Positions 36,156-44,589 of a DNA stretch of 64,000 nucleotides are shown here, piece by piece. The stretch lies in contig SUWW01000009.1 of assembly GCA_015061285.1 (NCBI GenBank), forward strand, positions 62,001 through 126,000, given 5' to 3'. A model generated the notes under the pieces. The model did not search any database and was not told where the DNA came from. It was given only the letters and a program-made list of their open reading frames with translations. Every line of letters begins with the position of its first letter. Positions within the stretch are counted from its first letter, which is position 1. Origin of the DNA: Bacteroidales bacterium. Lineage in GTDB: Bacteria > Bacteroidota > Bacteroidia > Bacteroidales > Marinilabiliaceae. The translations under genes and the position numbers were made by a program.

Positions 36156-38276
36156 TCAATTAGTTAGTTGTATATGAACCGACGTACCTCTAACGAAGCT
36201 TGTTCCGCTTGCAGGCGATTGCGACGACACTCTTCCGTAGCCACTCAAATTCACTCTAAGTCCCATGCTCTCGAGCAACGACACTGCATCCGAAGCTCCC
36301 ATTCCTCGCACATCGGGCATAATATTCTTAACAAAATGGCGCTGACGAAGTTGTACCATATCGCTCTGAGCCGTAGACGACACCCAAGTCTTAGGATTGA
36401 TGTCGAGCGTATGTGGCACCTTTAGAGCCCCCATAACTATGTTTACGTCTTTAGTCATTCCGCCTTTTGAATATGGATAGACCTCACTTTCGACTATCGT
36501 CGACATGTTTTTCACATTGCCTTTGCGATATTCAGCGGCATACACACGATCGGCTATGGCCTTAACAACCGAACCTGCAACTACATTTCCATAGTATACA
36601 TTGTTGCTCGGCCCATAGACCATAACTATGCAGCTATACATAGGATCGTCGGCAGGGAAATAACCAGCAAACGATGCCAAATATTTTCTCTCACCCTGAT
36701 CGCCATAGCTTCCCTTCTTGGCTATTTGGGCAGTACCCGTCTTGCCTGCTATTTTGTATGGCGTGTTTTTTATGTTTTTGGCTGTTCCATTTTCCACTAC
36801 GCCTTTGAGCAACGACTGCACCGTGCGAATTGTAGAGTGAGATGCAATAGAACTACGTATAACCTTTGGTCGAAAAGTCTTCACATCACGGCCATGATCC
36901 ATAAGAGCTTCAACAAACATTGGTCGCATCATCTGCCCATTGTTTGCCACAGCGTTATAGAGTGTCAGCAAGTGCAATGGTGTTATCTGCAGCTCGTAAC
37001 CTATCGACATCCAAGGTAGCGAAACGAGCGACCATGTTGGGTCGGACACATCTTTGATATTGGTTGCACCCTCGCCTTTTATGTCTATGCCAAGCGAATC
37101 GCAAAGGCCGAGATCGCGCAAGCCTTCAATGAATTTTTTAGGGTCGTTGGCGTAATATTTCTGCACAAGACGCGAAAATGCTATGTTCGACGACGCTTCA
37201 AACGCTTCTCGAATAGAAACAACACCAAGACCTCCTTTGTGAGAATCGCGCATCACACGATCGTAGAATTTATACTCACCATCATAGGTATTTATGGTAT
37301 CGTCCACTTCAAACATATCATCTTCAAGACAAGCCATCACAGTGGCAAGTTTGAATGTAGAACCAGGCTCTGCCAATTCTCCTACAGCATAATTATAATT
37401 ATCCTCGGTGTATGAGCCATCGGCACGGCGGCAAAGATTAACAATGGCACGCACAGCACCTGTTTTCACTTCCATAAGTATGGCTACTCCATGCTCAGCA
37501 TTATGTTTTTCGAGCTGTCGCATAAGCGAGAGTTCAGCCACATCTTGAAAATCGACATCTATAGTAGTACGTACGTCCAAACCAGGGATTGGAGCTACAA
37601 TCTCTTTATTTATCCATCGGCCCGTGACACGCATTTTGCTGACTCTACCAGGAGTGCCGCACAACTCTTTGTTGTATGCGAGTTCTATACCATTCATGCC
37701 ACCTTTACTCTCGTCTTGATAGAGTTTGCCAATGGTACGCGAAGCCAAAATGCCAAATGGTCGCGCACGTTGGCCGCTCTCCTCCACATTCAATCCGCCC
37801 TTATTGCGTCCTAAATTGAATATGGGGAACTGCCGCACCTCAAGCAATTCGTTGTAGGATATTCGACGATTATTTACGATTAAGTATCGACGTCCAGTAT
37901 GACGAGCTCGCGATATAAGAGTTTTATATTCAGAAATGCTTTTGTCGCGAAAGAACGATGACAATTTAGCCGCCAACGCATCAATATTGTTATTGAATAC
38001 CTCATCTGTAAGTCCGTCGGCATTAGGGTCCATACATATTCGGTAGTTGGGCAACGAACAAGCCATGGTGCGTCCATCAACAGCCAATATGCTACCGCGC
38101 GTTGCTGGAGCCTCTTCCTCACGCGACAACATTTCTACATCTTTGGCATACTTCGAGCCTTCTACCAACTTAAGTTCGAAAATGCGTATGAGTATAGCAA
38201 CCATAGCAACGATAAGAAATACCATTACGATGGTGGCAGCAATCATTAAACGTCGTTTGCTTATTCTTGATGACAT
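36156..38276 (-). CDS. ftsI: Septal transpeptidase FtsI (PBP3) with PASTA domain
   Basis: A 706-residue penicillin-binding protein. One transmembrane helix at about 9-33 anchors it. The active-site Ser306 and Lys309 lie in GSTFKLA; SSN and KTGTAQ follow. The C-terminal 65 residues form a PASTA domain (MPDVRGMGASDAVSLLESMG), which is usual in Bacteroidota FtsI but not in E. coli. It cross-links septal peptidoglycan as the partner of FtsW. Confidence 0.95.
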   Translation of the reverse strand: MSSRISKRRLMIAATIVMVFLIVAMVAILIRIFELKLVEGSKYAKDVEMLSREEEAPATRGSILAVDGRTMACSLPNYRICMDPNADGLTDEVFNNNIDALAAKLSSFFRDKSISEYKTLISRARHTGRRYLIVNNRRISYNELLEVRQFPIFNLGRNKGGLNVEESGQRARPFGILASRTIGKLYQDESKGGMNGIELAYNKELCGTPGRVSKMRVTGRWINKEIVAPIPGLDVRTTIDVDFQDVAELSLMRQLEKHNAEHGVAILMEVKTGAVRAIVNLCRRADGSYTEDNYNYAVGELAEPGSTFKLATVMACLEDDMFEVDDTINTYDGEYKFYDRVMRDSHKGGLGVVSIREAFEASSNIAFSRLVQKYYANDPKKFIEGLRDLGLCDSLGIDIKGEGATNIKDVSDPTWSLVSLPWMSIGYELQITPLHLLTLYNAVANNGQMMRPMFVEALMDHGRDVKTFRPKVIRSSIASHSTIRTVQSLLKGVVENGTAKNIKNTPYKIAGKTGTAQIAKKGSYGDQGERKYLASFAGYFPADDPMYSCIVMVYGPSNNVYYGNVVAGSVVKAIADRVYAAEYRKGNVKNMSTIVESEVYPYSKGGMTKDVNIVMGALKVPHTLDINPKTWVSSTAQSDMVQLRQRHFVKNIMPDVRGMGASDAVSLLESMGLRVNLSGYGRVSSQSPASGTSFVRGTSVHIQLTN

Positions 38277-38293
38277 GGCTACCGTGATTTCAT

Positions 38294-38614
38294 TTATTTT
38301 TCGATAATACGCGGTGGATCCGTAAGCTCATGAAGTCCAAGTTCTTCAGCCTCCACTCGGCGAATAACTTCACTCTGTTTGCTCATGTTCATCAGTTCAG
38401 CCGATGTTGTTATCTGCTCGTAGCGCAGCTCTTTTATCTCTTTCGAGAGATCGGCTATCTTGCGCAAGTCGCGCTCAACCCAAAGGTGGTTAGTAATATA
38501 TATAAACACAAACAGCACAACTATGCCTATCACCTTCACTGTGTTGTGCATAGGTAAGTTGAGATTGCTTGCAAAAAGCATCTTTAGGCTTGCTAATGTG
38601 TTTTTTATACTCAT
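38294..38614 (-). CDS. ftsL: FtsL-like division protein
   Basis: A 106-residue bitopic protein: basic N-terminus, one transmembrane helix at about 22-42 (VKVIGIVVLFVFIYITNHLWV), then a coiled coil with heptads. This layout and the place between rsmH and ftsI identify FtsL, which activates FtsW/FtsI. The ATG at 38614 overlaps the rsmH stop as ATGA, implying translational coupling. The GTG at 38620 is rejected. Confidence 0.85.
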   Translation of the reverse strand: MSIKNTLASLKMLFASNLNLPMHNTVKVIGIVVLFVFIYITNHLWVERDLRKIADLSKEIKELRYEQITTSAELMNMSKQSEVIRRVEAEELGLHELTDPPRIIEK

Positions 38615-39543
38615 AGCCACTCCTCCTCGTTGCGCACAGCAACTCTAAGTTTAGCACTTCTGGCTCGTGGATTTTGCTCTACTTCGGCCGCATCGGGCAC
38701 TATAGGTTTGCGCGTCACACTGTCGAAAGGCACATGTGAATGTCCGTAGATGTCGGTATCGGCATCAGCAAGCGCCACATTGCCACTTCGTATGAGGTTT
38801 TTAGCCATTCTATCCTCAAGACTATGGTATGCAATAACCACCAAGCGCCCACCTTCGTTCAATACGTATGGAGTCGCACTAAGCATCTCACTCAACGCAT
38901 CCATCTCGCCATTCACCTGAATACGAAGCGCCTGAAACACTTGAGCAAGCACTTTGGCTTGCACATCGCGAGCCGTACACGAGGTTACTATGTCACGAAG
39001 TTGCGTAGTAGTTACAATAGGCTGCTCGGCACGTTTTTTCACTATAGCATTAGCTATCTGACGCGCAAAACGCACCTCGCCATAAAGCGCTAAAATGTTG
39101 GTTATATCTTCAGCCGTGGCTTCTGCTACATAGTCGGCAGCCGATTTTGCCATTGCGGGATTCATACGCATGTCGAGAGGCCCATCAGCACGAAACGAAA
39201 ATCCCCTTTCCGCATCGTCGAAGTGATGCGACGACACTCCCAAATCGGCCAAAATGCCATCAACCTTTTCTACGCCTAAATATGTAAGGAAATGCCTTAG
39301 ATAGCGAAAATTATGACGCACGAAGATTAATCGCTTATCGTCAGGGCGACGTTCATACGCATCGGGATCTTGATCGAAGGCTATCAATCGTCCATGCTCA
39401 CCCAAGCGACTAAGTATCTCTCTACTATGTCCTCCACCTCCAAATGTAACATCTACATATGTGCCATCGGGGTTAATGCAGAGAGCATCAACCGAAGGCT
39501 TCAGAAGTACTGGAGTATGATAAAATGATAATTCGTTATTCAT
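38611..39543 (-). CDS. rsmH: 16S rRNA m4C1402 methyltransferase RsmH
   Basis: A 310-residue MraW/RsmH enzyme. The SAM loop is DVTFGGGGHSREIL. It methylates N4 of C1402 in the 16S rRNA P site. I chose the ATG at 39543 (MNNELSFYHTPVLL), since the longer frame begins with TTG inside mraZ. The last codons form ATGA with ftsL. Confidence 0.95.
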   Translation of the reverse strand: MNNELSFYHTPVLLKPSVDALCINPDGTYVDVTFGGGGHSREILSRLGEHGRLIAFDQDPDAYERRPDDKRLIFVRHNFRYLRHFLTYLGVEKVDGILADLGVSSHHFDDAERGFSFRADGPLDMRMNPAMAKSAADYVAEATAEDITNILALYGEVRFARQIANAIVKKRAEQPIVTTTQLRDIVTSCTARDVQAKVLAQVFQALRIQVNGEMDALSEMLSATPYVLNEGGRLVVIAYHSLEDRMAKNLIRSGNVALADADTDIYGHSHVPFDSVTRKPIVPDAAEVEQNPRARSAKLRVAVRNEEEWL

Positions 39544-39560
39544 TTGGAATGCACTAAAAT

Positions 39561-40028
39561 TCAAAACGACGAGCAATCTACATCACTTCCAAGAATAGAC
39601 TGTGCAAGCCGAGCCAAATCTTGAGGCTCCATTGCTGCCGAAGCATAATTGTCGGCATCCCAAAGCTCTATGTGAGTGCCTACTCCGAGTAGTGTAACAA
39701 CTTTGCATTCTCCAACAAGCGACAACAGTCGACGTGGTATGAGTATACGCCCTACGCTGTCGATGTCAACTTGTGCCGTATAGCGCTGATATTCACGCAA
39801 AAGTTGCACATGCTGTCGATCGTATAGATTCAAACGACTTCGTAGGTCTGAGATTATCTGCGTCCATTGCATTTCGGTATATACACACAAACACTTTTCG
39901 TAGAGATCTTTCGACACAATAAGCGACGCAACCTGCTGAGCCTCAAACTCTCGCTTGAAAGCAGCAGGCACAACTATGCGCCCTTTAGCATCGGTTTTTG
40001 CTTCAAAATCACCTACAAATTGGGACAT
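39561..40028 (-). CDS. mraZ: Transcriptional regulator MraZ
   Basis: A 155-residue MraZ with two SpoVT/AbrB-like half-domains (about 5-60 and 80-130), each with the DxxGR pattern (KTDAKGRIVVP and DIDSVGRILIP). MraZ forms rings that bind tandem direct repeats upstream of its own operon and represses the dcw genes in E. coli. Four such decamer repeats are present upstream here. It is the first gene of the dcw cluster. Confidence 0.95.
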   Translation of the reverse strand: MSQFVGDFEAKTDAKGRIVVPAAFKREFEAQQVASLIVSKDLYEKCLCVYTEMQWTQIISDLRSRLNLYDRQHVQLLREYQRYTAQVDIDSVGRILIPRRLLSLVGECKVVTLLGVGTHIELWDADNYASAAMEPQDLARLAQSILGSDVDCSSF

Positions 40029-40062
40029 CGCGTTTTTTCAGTCTTTGGTGAATATACGGCTT

Positions 40063-40070
40063 CAAAAGTA
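40063..40070 (-). promoter_or_regulatory. -7 promoter element of the dcw operon
   Basis: The minus strand reads TACTTTTG, matching TAnnTTTG, 34 bases upstream of the mraZ ATG. No TTTG is present at -33; the MraZ boxes begin just upstream and overlap the expected -33 position. Confidence 0.6.
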
Positions 40071-40080
40071 CAATATTTAA

Positions 40081-40120
40081 TACCACCTTTTACCACTTTA
40101 CTACACTTTTTTACACCAAC
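40081..40120 (-). promoter_or_regulatory. Four tandem MraZ-type decamer boxes
   Basis: On the minus strand, four consecutive decamers share the core RGTGK at the same position: GTTGGTGTAA, AAAAGTGTAG, TAAAGTGGTA, AAAGGTGGTA. The 10-base period equals one helical turn, as required by the MraZ ring. The core resembles the AAAGTG boxes reported for mycoplasmal MraZ more than the TGGG boxes of E. coli. The position over the -33 region fits autorepression. Confidence 0.7.
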
Positions 40121-40206
40121 CACATCTCAAATCGGTCAAACTCCTTTGATTTCGGGCATTCCGACATCGCTTTATCTTTTGCGTTCTACTCATCTATGTG
40201 TAGCAA

Positions 40207-40244
40207 AAAAGTAGAAGCAGTTCAACTATTTGAACTACTTCTAC
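40207..40244 (-). terminator. Intrinsic terminator of cstA
   Basis: GTAGAAGCAGTTCAA and TTGAACTACTTCTAC form a 15-pair stem with one mismatch and a four-base loop, followed on the minus strand by TTTTTT. It lies 54 bases after the cstA stop and shields the dcw promoter. Confidence 0.9.
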
Positions 40245-40297
40245 TTATCGTATAAACAAATAAAAGAATGTATGTGTTGTTGAGGCTACATTATGCC

Positions 40298-41740
40298 TTA
40301 AGCAGCCAATGTTTTTCTTGATTTGAACACAAACAAGAATGCTATTGCCACACCAATTGTAACTACTATACTTATGATGCTACCAATCATGTAATTGACG
40401 GCAAAGCCTTCTGGCGCCACCAATATGTACGAGGTGCATACCATTGTCATAAACATAGCCGGAATCATTGTTATGATGTATGGTTTACCATTTTTGTATA
40501 GGTATGCTGTTATTGCCCAAAGCGTAAATATTGATAGCGTTTGATTGAACCAGCCGAAATAGCGCCATAGCACATCGAAATCGATAAGCATAAGCGTGCC
40601 AGCCAATACAAAAATTGGCACCGACACCACCAAACGACGCCAGATAGTATCTTGCTTGAAATGAAGGAAATCGGCTGTAATAAGACGTGCCGAACGCAGC
40701 GCTGTGTCACCAGATGTGATAGGTGCGGCCACTACGCCCAATATTGCAAGTATTGCACCTACTCGCCCCATCCAATCGTTGCAGATGAAATTCACTATTA
40801 CAGCAGGATTGGCTTTGCCCGTCGACGCCATAATGTCGGCAAGATTGTTTGTGCTACCTCCTGCATAATTGATAGCTGCTGCTGCCCAAATAAGAGCAAC
40901 AAATCCTTCTGTTATCATTGCTCCATAGAAGGCTATGCGTCCATGACGTTCGTTTTGCAGACAACGCGCCATCATTGGGCTCTGTGTAGCATGAAATCCA
41001 CTAATTGCTCCACACGCAATGGTTATAAATAGGAATGGGAATATAGGCAACTCTTTAGGGTGATGGGTGTGAAATGCCTCGGTGATTTCGGGCATATTGC
41101 CACTATGCATAAATATTCCAACAAACACACCAATCGCCATTATCAATAGAGCCAAACCGAACACTGGATATATGCGACCTATTAGCGCATTGATAGGCAA
41201 CAGCGTAGCCATAATGTAGTAACAGAAAATAACTACACTCCAAAACTCGGCAGTGCCAAAAAAGCCCCAATCGCTCGGTATCATTCCAGCAAGCAATCCT
41301 GCTGGCGTGGTTACGAATACTGCGCCTACCATTATCATCAAAAACAGCGAAAACACACGCATAATCAAGCGTATGCCACTTCCAAGCTCATCACCTACTA
41401 TTTCGGGCAGCGACGCTCCGTTTCGGCGAAGCGATATCATGCCCGACATGTAATCGTGGACCGAGCCTGCAAATATGCACCCTAATACTATCCATAGGTA
41501 TGCTGCAGGACCGAACAAGATTCCGCTAATGGCTCCAAATATTGGACCTGTGCCAGCTATATTCAAAAATTGAATTAAGAATACCTTCCATAAAGGCATG
41601 GGTATGTAGTCGATGCCATCTTGTTTGGTGTAGGCTGGTGTTGGACGATTTTTGTCGACACCCATCACTCGCTCTACAAATGCTCCATACAATACGTAGC
41701 CCAATACAAGCGCCACTATCGCAATTGTAAATGTTATCAT
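40298..41740 (-). CDS. cstA: CstA-family carbon starvation/pyruvate transporter
   Basis: A 480-residue polytopic membrane protein of the CstA family, with the family segments FLNIAGTGPIFGAISGILFG and FHATQSPMMARCLQNE. E. coli CstA and BtsT import pyruvate or peptides in starvation. This short form lacks the C-terminal extension of the 700-residue E. coli proteins, which is usual in Bacteroidota. It is a single-gene unit with its own promoter and terminator. Confidence 0.92.
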   Translation of the reverse strand: MITFTIAIVALVLGYVLYGAFVERVMGVDKNRPTPAYTKQDGIDYIPMPLWKVFLIQFLNIAGTGPIFGAISGILFGPAAYLWIVLGCIFAGSVHDYMSGMISLRRNGASLPEIVGDELGSGIRLIMRVFSLFLMIMVGAVFVTTPAGLLAGMIPSDWGFFGTAEFWSVVIFCYYIMATLLPINALIGRIYPVFGLALLIMAIGVFVGIFMHSGNMPEITEAFHTHHPKELPIFPFLFITIACGAISGFHATQSPMMARCLQNERHGRIAFYGAMITEGFVALIWAAAAINYAGGSTNNLADIMASTGKANPAVIVNFICNDWMGRVGAILAILGVVAAPITSGDTALRSARLITADFLHFKQDTIWRRLVVSVPIFVLAGTLMLIDFDVLWRYFGWFNQTLSIFTLWAITAYLYKNGKPYIITMIPAMFMTMVCTSYILVAPEGFAVNYMIGSIISIVVTIGVAIAFLFVFKSRKTLAA

Positions 41741-41767
41741 AATGAATATTTATTAGAAATAACCGCG

Positions 41768-41775
41768 CAAAATTA
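41768..41775 (-). promoter_or_regulatory. -7 promoter element of cstA
   Basis: The minus strand reads TAATTTTG, 27 bases upstream of the ATG. The -33 box is poor. Confidence 0.5.
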
Positions 41776-41823
41776 GATAAAAATTCAATCGATTAACCTT
41801 ATAATATCTAAGTATGCACAATA

Positions 41824-41853
41824 AAAACGCGGCTTACGATGCTTCGCAAGCCG
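41824..41853 (-). terminator. Intrinsic terminator of the universal stress protein gene
   Basis: GCGGCTT and AAGCCGC form the stem, with TTTTT following on the minus strand. It lies 38 bases after the stop and before the cstA promoter. Confidence 0.8.
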
Positions 41854-41891
41854 CTGTTGACAAATATTAATTATTATATATACTCATAGTG

Positions 41892-42749
41892 TTATCGAAC
41901 AATATTCTTAGTATCATCGATAGGAATAGTAAGAACGGGACAAACCGAATTATTGATAAGATTTATCAAGAATGGACGGAATCGGTCGGCCAAGAATGCA
42001 CCCGTGTTTGTAATATCTATTGCCACCATATCGGCTTTGAGCATATTGAGCGATTCGAGCAACTTAGGCTCGAAATCTTTTCCTCGCATAGTTGATGTAC
42101 GTTCTACTTCGATATTATGCTTCTTCAGATAAGCCTCAACTTGGTGAATAGCAAGCGAGATGCTACGGAAAATAGCTTCCATATTGGTGCGTTGAATACC
42201 AAGAAGCGATATGCTTGCGCCAAGCACTTTTGCAAGGCCTGCTACAGTAGGTACTTTATAGCGAGAGCTTTTTTTCGATGTTAATGTTATAGCTATACGA
42301 CGGAAATTTTGATCGTATACCATATCATGACGTATGACAAGCACAGGGCACGACACGTTGCAAATAACGCGATACGTATTACCACCAATCCAACTTGTAG
42401 CAATACCCGACACACCGTGCGAACCCATCACAATCATCGTTGCATTGTCGTATTTGCTTTGATTGATAATCTCTTGCGAAACGTTGCCCTTGCGTATCAC
42501 GTAGTCGAAGCGACCTTTTTCTACATAATACTCTTTCTGTGTTTCGTCAACAATGTTTTCGAGCACTTGATTGATATCGGCCTCTTCGCGAAGAATTGTC
42601 TGCTCGTAGCCCTTAGCTACTGTACTTTCGGGCTCAACATATATCACACGTATATCAGCCTTTATCTTGTTTGCTATTTCAACTCCTGCCTTTAGTGCAC
42701 GCATTGATGTAGGAGAAAAATCAAGCGGCACAATTACCTTCATGTTCAT
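41892..42749 (-). CDS. Tandem universal stress protein (UspA family)
   Basis: About 285 residues with two Usp domains. The first (about 1-145) ends with the ATP-type loop MVMGSHGVSGIATSWIGG; the second (about 155-285) is more divergent and lacks that loop, so only one nucleotide site is likely. I chose the ATG at 42749 (MNMKVIVPLDFSPTS; an ATG at 42743 is equally good), as the longer frame runs into the divergent miaB gene. Usp proteins support survival under stress; the mechanism is unclear. Confidence 0.88.
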   Translation of the reverse strand: MNMKVIVPLDFSPTSMRALKAGVEIANKIKADIRVIYVEPESTVAKGYEQTILREEADINQVLENIVDETQKEYYVEKGRFDYVIRKGNVSQEIINQSKYDNATMIVMGSHGVSGIATSWIGGNTYRVICNVSCPVLVIRHDMVYDQNFRRIAITLTSKKSSRYKVPTVAGLAKVLGASISLLGIQRTNMEAIFRSISLAIHQVEAYLKKHNIEVERTSTMRGKDFEPKLLESLNMLKADMVAIDITNTGAFLADRFRPFLINLINNSVCPVLTIPIDDTKNIVR

Positions 42750-42752
42750 GGT

Positions 42753-42783
42753 TCTGTATTTTGTGTTTCGGTTACTATTTTTG
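42753..42783 (+). promoter_or_regulatory. miaB promoter
   Basis: TCTG, 19 bases, then TATTTTTG on the plus strand: full -7 match and three of four at -33. It lies 29 bases before the miaB ATG, inside the divergent control region. Confidence 0.6.
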
Positions 42784-42796
42784 CACCATTGAATTT

Positions 42797-42827
42797 CAAA
42801 ATTATGAAAATATGTTAGCAGACCATA
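42797..42827 (-). promoter_or_regulatory. Promoter of the universal stress protein gene
   Basis: TATG, 19 bases, then TAATTTTG on the minus strand. It overlaps the start of miaB, so the two promoters face away from each other across shared DNA. Confidence 0.5.
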
Positions 42828-44149
42828 CATCTCAAAAACATTTATTTATCGAGACCTATGGCTGTCAGATGAATATTGCCGACTCTGAACTCATTGCAGC
42901 TATTCTTGGCACTGTAGGATATGAACTAACAGACGACCTCGCCGCAGCCGATGCCGTGGTGGTGAACACATGCTCCATTCGCGACAATGCCGAGCAACGC
43001 GTCAAAGGGCGTTTATCGGAACTTTGCGGCATACGCAAGCACCGCAAAATAATTATTGGCATAATGGGCTGTATGGCCCAACGCTTGGGCGACGAACTTC
43101 TCTCTATGGGAGCCGACATTGTGGCTGGTCCCGACTCTTACCGCGACTTGCCTCATCTGTTTGCCGAAGCCGAATTGGGCCACAAATCCATATCGGCTGC
43201 GCTCTCGACCACAGAGACCTATTCTGACCTTCGCCCCGTGCGTCTTCCATCATCGGCATTCACTGCATTTGTATCCATCATGCGTGGCTGCAACAACTTC
43301 TGTTCATACTGCATTGTGCCATACACACGTGGACGTGAAAGAAGTCGTTCGGTACAATCAATTCTCGAAGAGATTGCTACGTATCAGATGAATGGTCGAC
43401 ACGAGATTACGCTTATTGGCCAAAATGTCAATTCGTATAATTACAAAGACGAGCAAGGCAATACCACTTCGTTTGCAACTCTTCTTTCCGAAGTGGCAAC
43501 CCAATTCCCCGATTTGCGCATACGCTTCACTACTTCGCACCCGAAGGACATGACAGACGATATTTTGGAGACCATAGCTAAGTATCCTAATGTTTGCAAT
43601 CATATCCACCTACCACTTCAATCGGGTAGCTCTCGCATTCTGAAACTCATGAATCGCCATTATAATATTGATGATTATATGGCGCGCATAGAGTCAATTC
43701 GTCGCATAATTCCCGATTGCGGCATAACCACCGATGTCTTTTGCGGATTCTCGTCGGAGACGGAAGAAGATCACAAGGAGACGCTGCGCATCATGGAAGA
43801 GGTCGGCTACGATTCGGCGTTTATGTTCCAATATTCCGAACGCCCAGGTACGTATGCCGCCAAACATCTCCCCGACGATGTGCCCGCCGACGTGAAAAAC
43901 CGCCGCTTGCAAGAGATTATTGCGTTGCAAAACCGCCTTTCGCTCGAGTCGAACAATCGCGATGTAAATAAAGTTTTCGATGTGATGATAGAAGGTCGTG
44001 CACGCCGCTCTGCCGAACAAGTTATTGGGCGTACGCAGCAAAACAAAGCCGTTGTCCTTGACGCAGCTCCCGACCTAAAGGTAGGCTCTATAGTTAAGGT
44101 AAAAATCACCTCTGCTTCACAAGCTACATTGCTTGGTGAAAGAATCTGA
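42812..44149 (+). CDS. miaB: tRNA-2-methylthio-N6-dimethylallyladenosine synthase MiaB
   Basis: A 445-residue radical SAM methylthiotransferase. The N-terminal cluster cysteines lie in ETYGCQMN, NTCSIRDNAEQRV and IMGCMAQR; the radical SAM motif is CNNFCSYC; and a C-terminal TRAM domain follows. It adds the methylthio group to i6A37 in tRNAs. I chose the ATG at 42812 because the longer frame begins with TTG at 42761 within the promoter. Confidence 0.96.
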   Translation: MLADHTSQKHLFIETYGCQMNIADSELIAAILGTVGYELTDDLAAADAVVVNTCSIRDNAEQRVKGRLSELCGIRKHRKIIIGIMGCMAQRLGDELLSMGADIVAGPDSYRDLPHLFAEAELGHKSISAALSTTETYSDLRPVRLPSSAFTAFVSIMRGCNNFCSYCIVPYTRGRERSRSVQSILEEIATYQMNGRHEITLIGQNVNSYNYKDEQGNTTSFATLLSEVATQFPDLRIRFTTSHPKDMTDDILETIAKYPNVCNHIHLPLQSGSSRILKLMNRHYNIDDYMARIESIRRIIPDCGITTDVFCGFSSETEEDHKETLRIMEEVGYDSAFMFQYSERPGTYAAKHLPDDVPADVKNRRLQEIIALQNRLSLESNNRDVNKVFDVMIEGRARRSAEQVIGRTQQNKAVVLDAAPDLKVGSIVKVKITSASQATLLGERI

Positions 44150-44150
44150 G

Positions 44151-44195
44151 ATAATTACGAATTATGAGTTACAAGTTACGTTACGACTCGTAGCT
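44151..44195. repeat. AATTACGAATT-type repeat after miaB
   Basis: About four degenerate units (AATTACGAATTATGAGTTAC) between the miaB stop and its terminator. Confidence 0.6.
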
Positions 44196-44205
44196 CAAAA
44201 AAACG

Positions 44206-44248
44206 AAAACCGCTGGCTAAGTATGTTGAAGCCGGCGGTTTTTATTTT
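44206..44248 (+). terminator. Intrinsic terminator of miaB
   Basis: AAAACCGCTGGCT and AGCCGGCGGTTTT form a 13-pair stem with one G-U pair, followed by TTTATTTT on the plus strand. An A-run on the left makes it work for minus-strand transcripts too. Confidence 0.88.
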
Positions 44249-44277
44249 ACGTATTAGTCGTTTTTGAAACTATTAGA

Positions 44278-44586
44278 TTACATCTTTTCTACCTCATCAA
44301 TTGATAATCCTGTAACATCAGCAATAAGGTCTGCAGCCAGCCCTTTTGCTTTCATATTGCGTGCAGTAGCATATTTTATACCGTCTTCTTGAAGGCTGGC
44401 AAGTCGATGAATATCATTCTCAGTTTGTCGCAAAATAGTTCGTTGCGCTCACTGTCTATCAGTTGAACGTTGGTTATCACGCGGTCGGTTACTTTATCAT
44501 CCAAATGGAAATTCATAATGTAATTTGCTGCCTTTATAGCGTAATCACAACCAATAAAAGCCGCAACGACATTCTTCTTTGTGTTT
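44278..44586 (-). pseudogene. Rpn-family recombination-promoting nuclease, remnant
   Basis: Reading the minus strand, the frame that follows the recG stop encodes NVQLIDSERNELFCDKLRMI and IDLPAFKKT, the conserved end of the nuclease core of Rpn/PD-(D/E)XK transposase-like proteins, then stops. A second frame ends in RNMKAKGLAADLIADVTGLS and IDEVEKM, matching the family's C-terminal helical repeat. The join is out of frame and the N-terminal nuclease half is missing, so the gene is dead. Such remnants are common in Bacteroidales. Confidence 0.7.
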
Positions 44587-44589
44587 TCT

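Noticed and set aside
38621-38626. GGAGGA upstream of ftsL as a Shine-Dalgarno site
   Set aside because: These bases are the GAG codons of the conserved acidic end of rsmH, so the match may be accidental; unlike rplF it is not in non-coding DNA.
39544-39576. Longer rsmH start at TTG
   Set aside because: It overlaps the end of mraZ, and the conserved family start is at the ATG at 39543.
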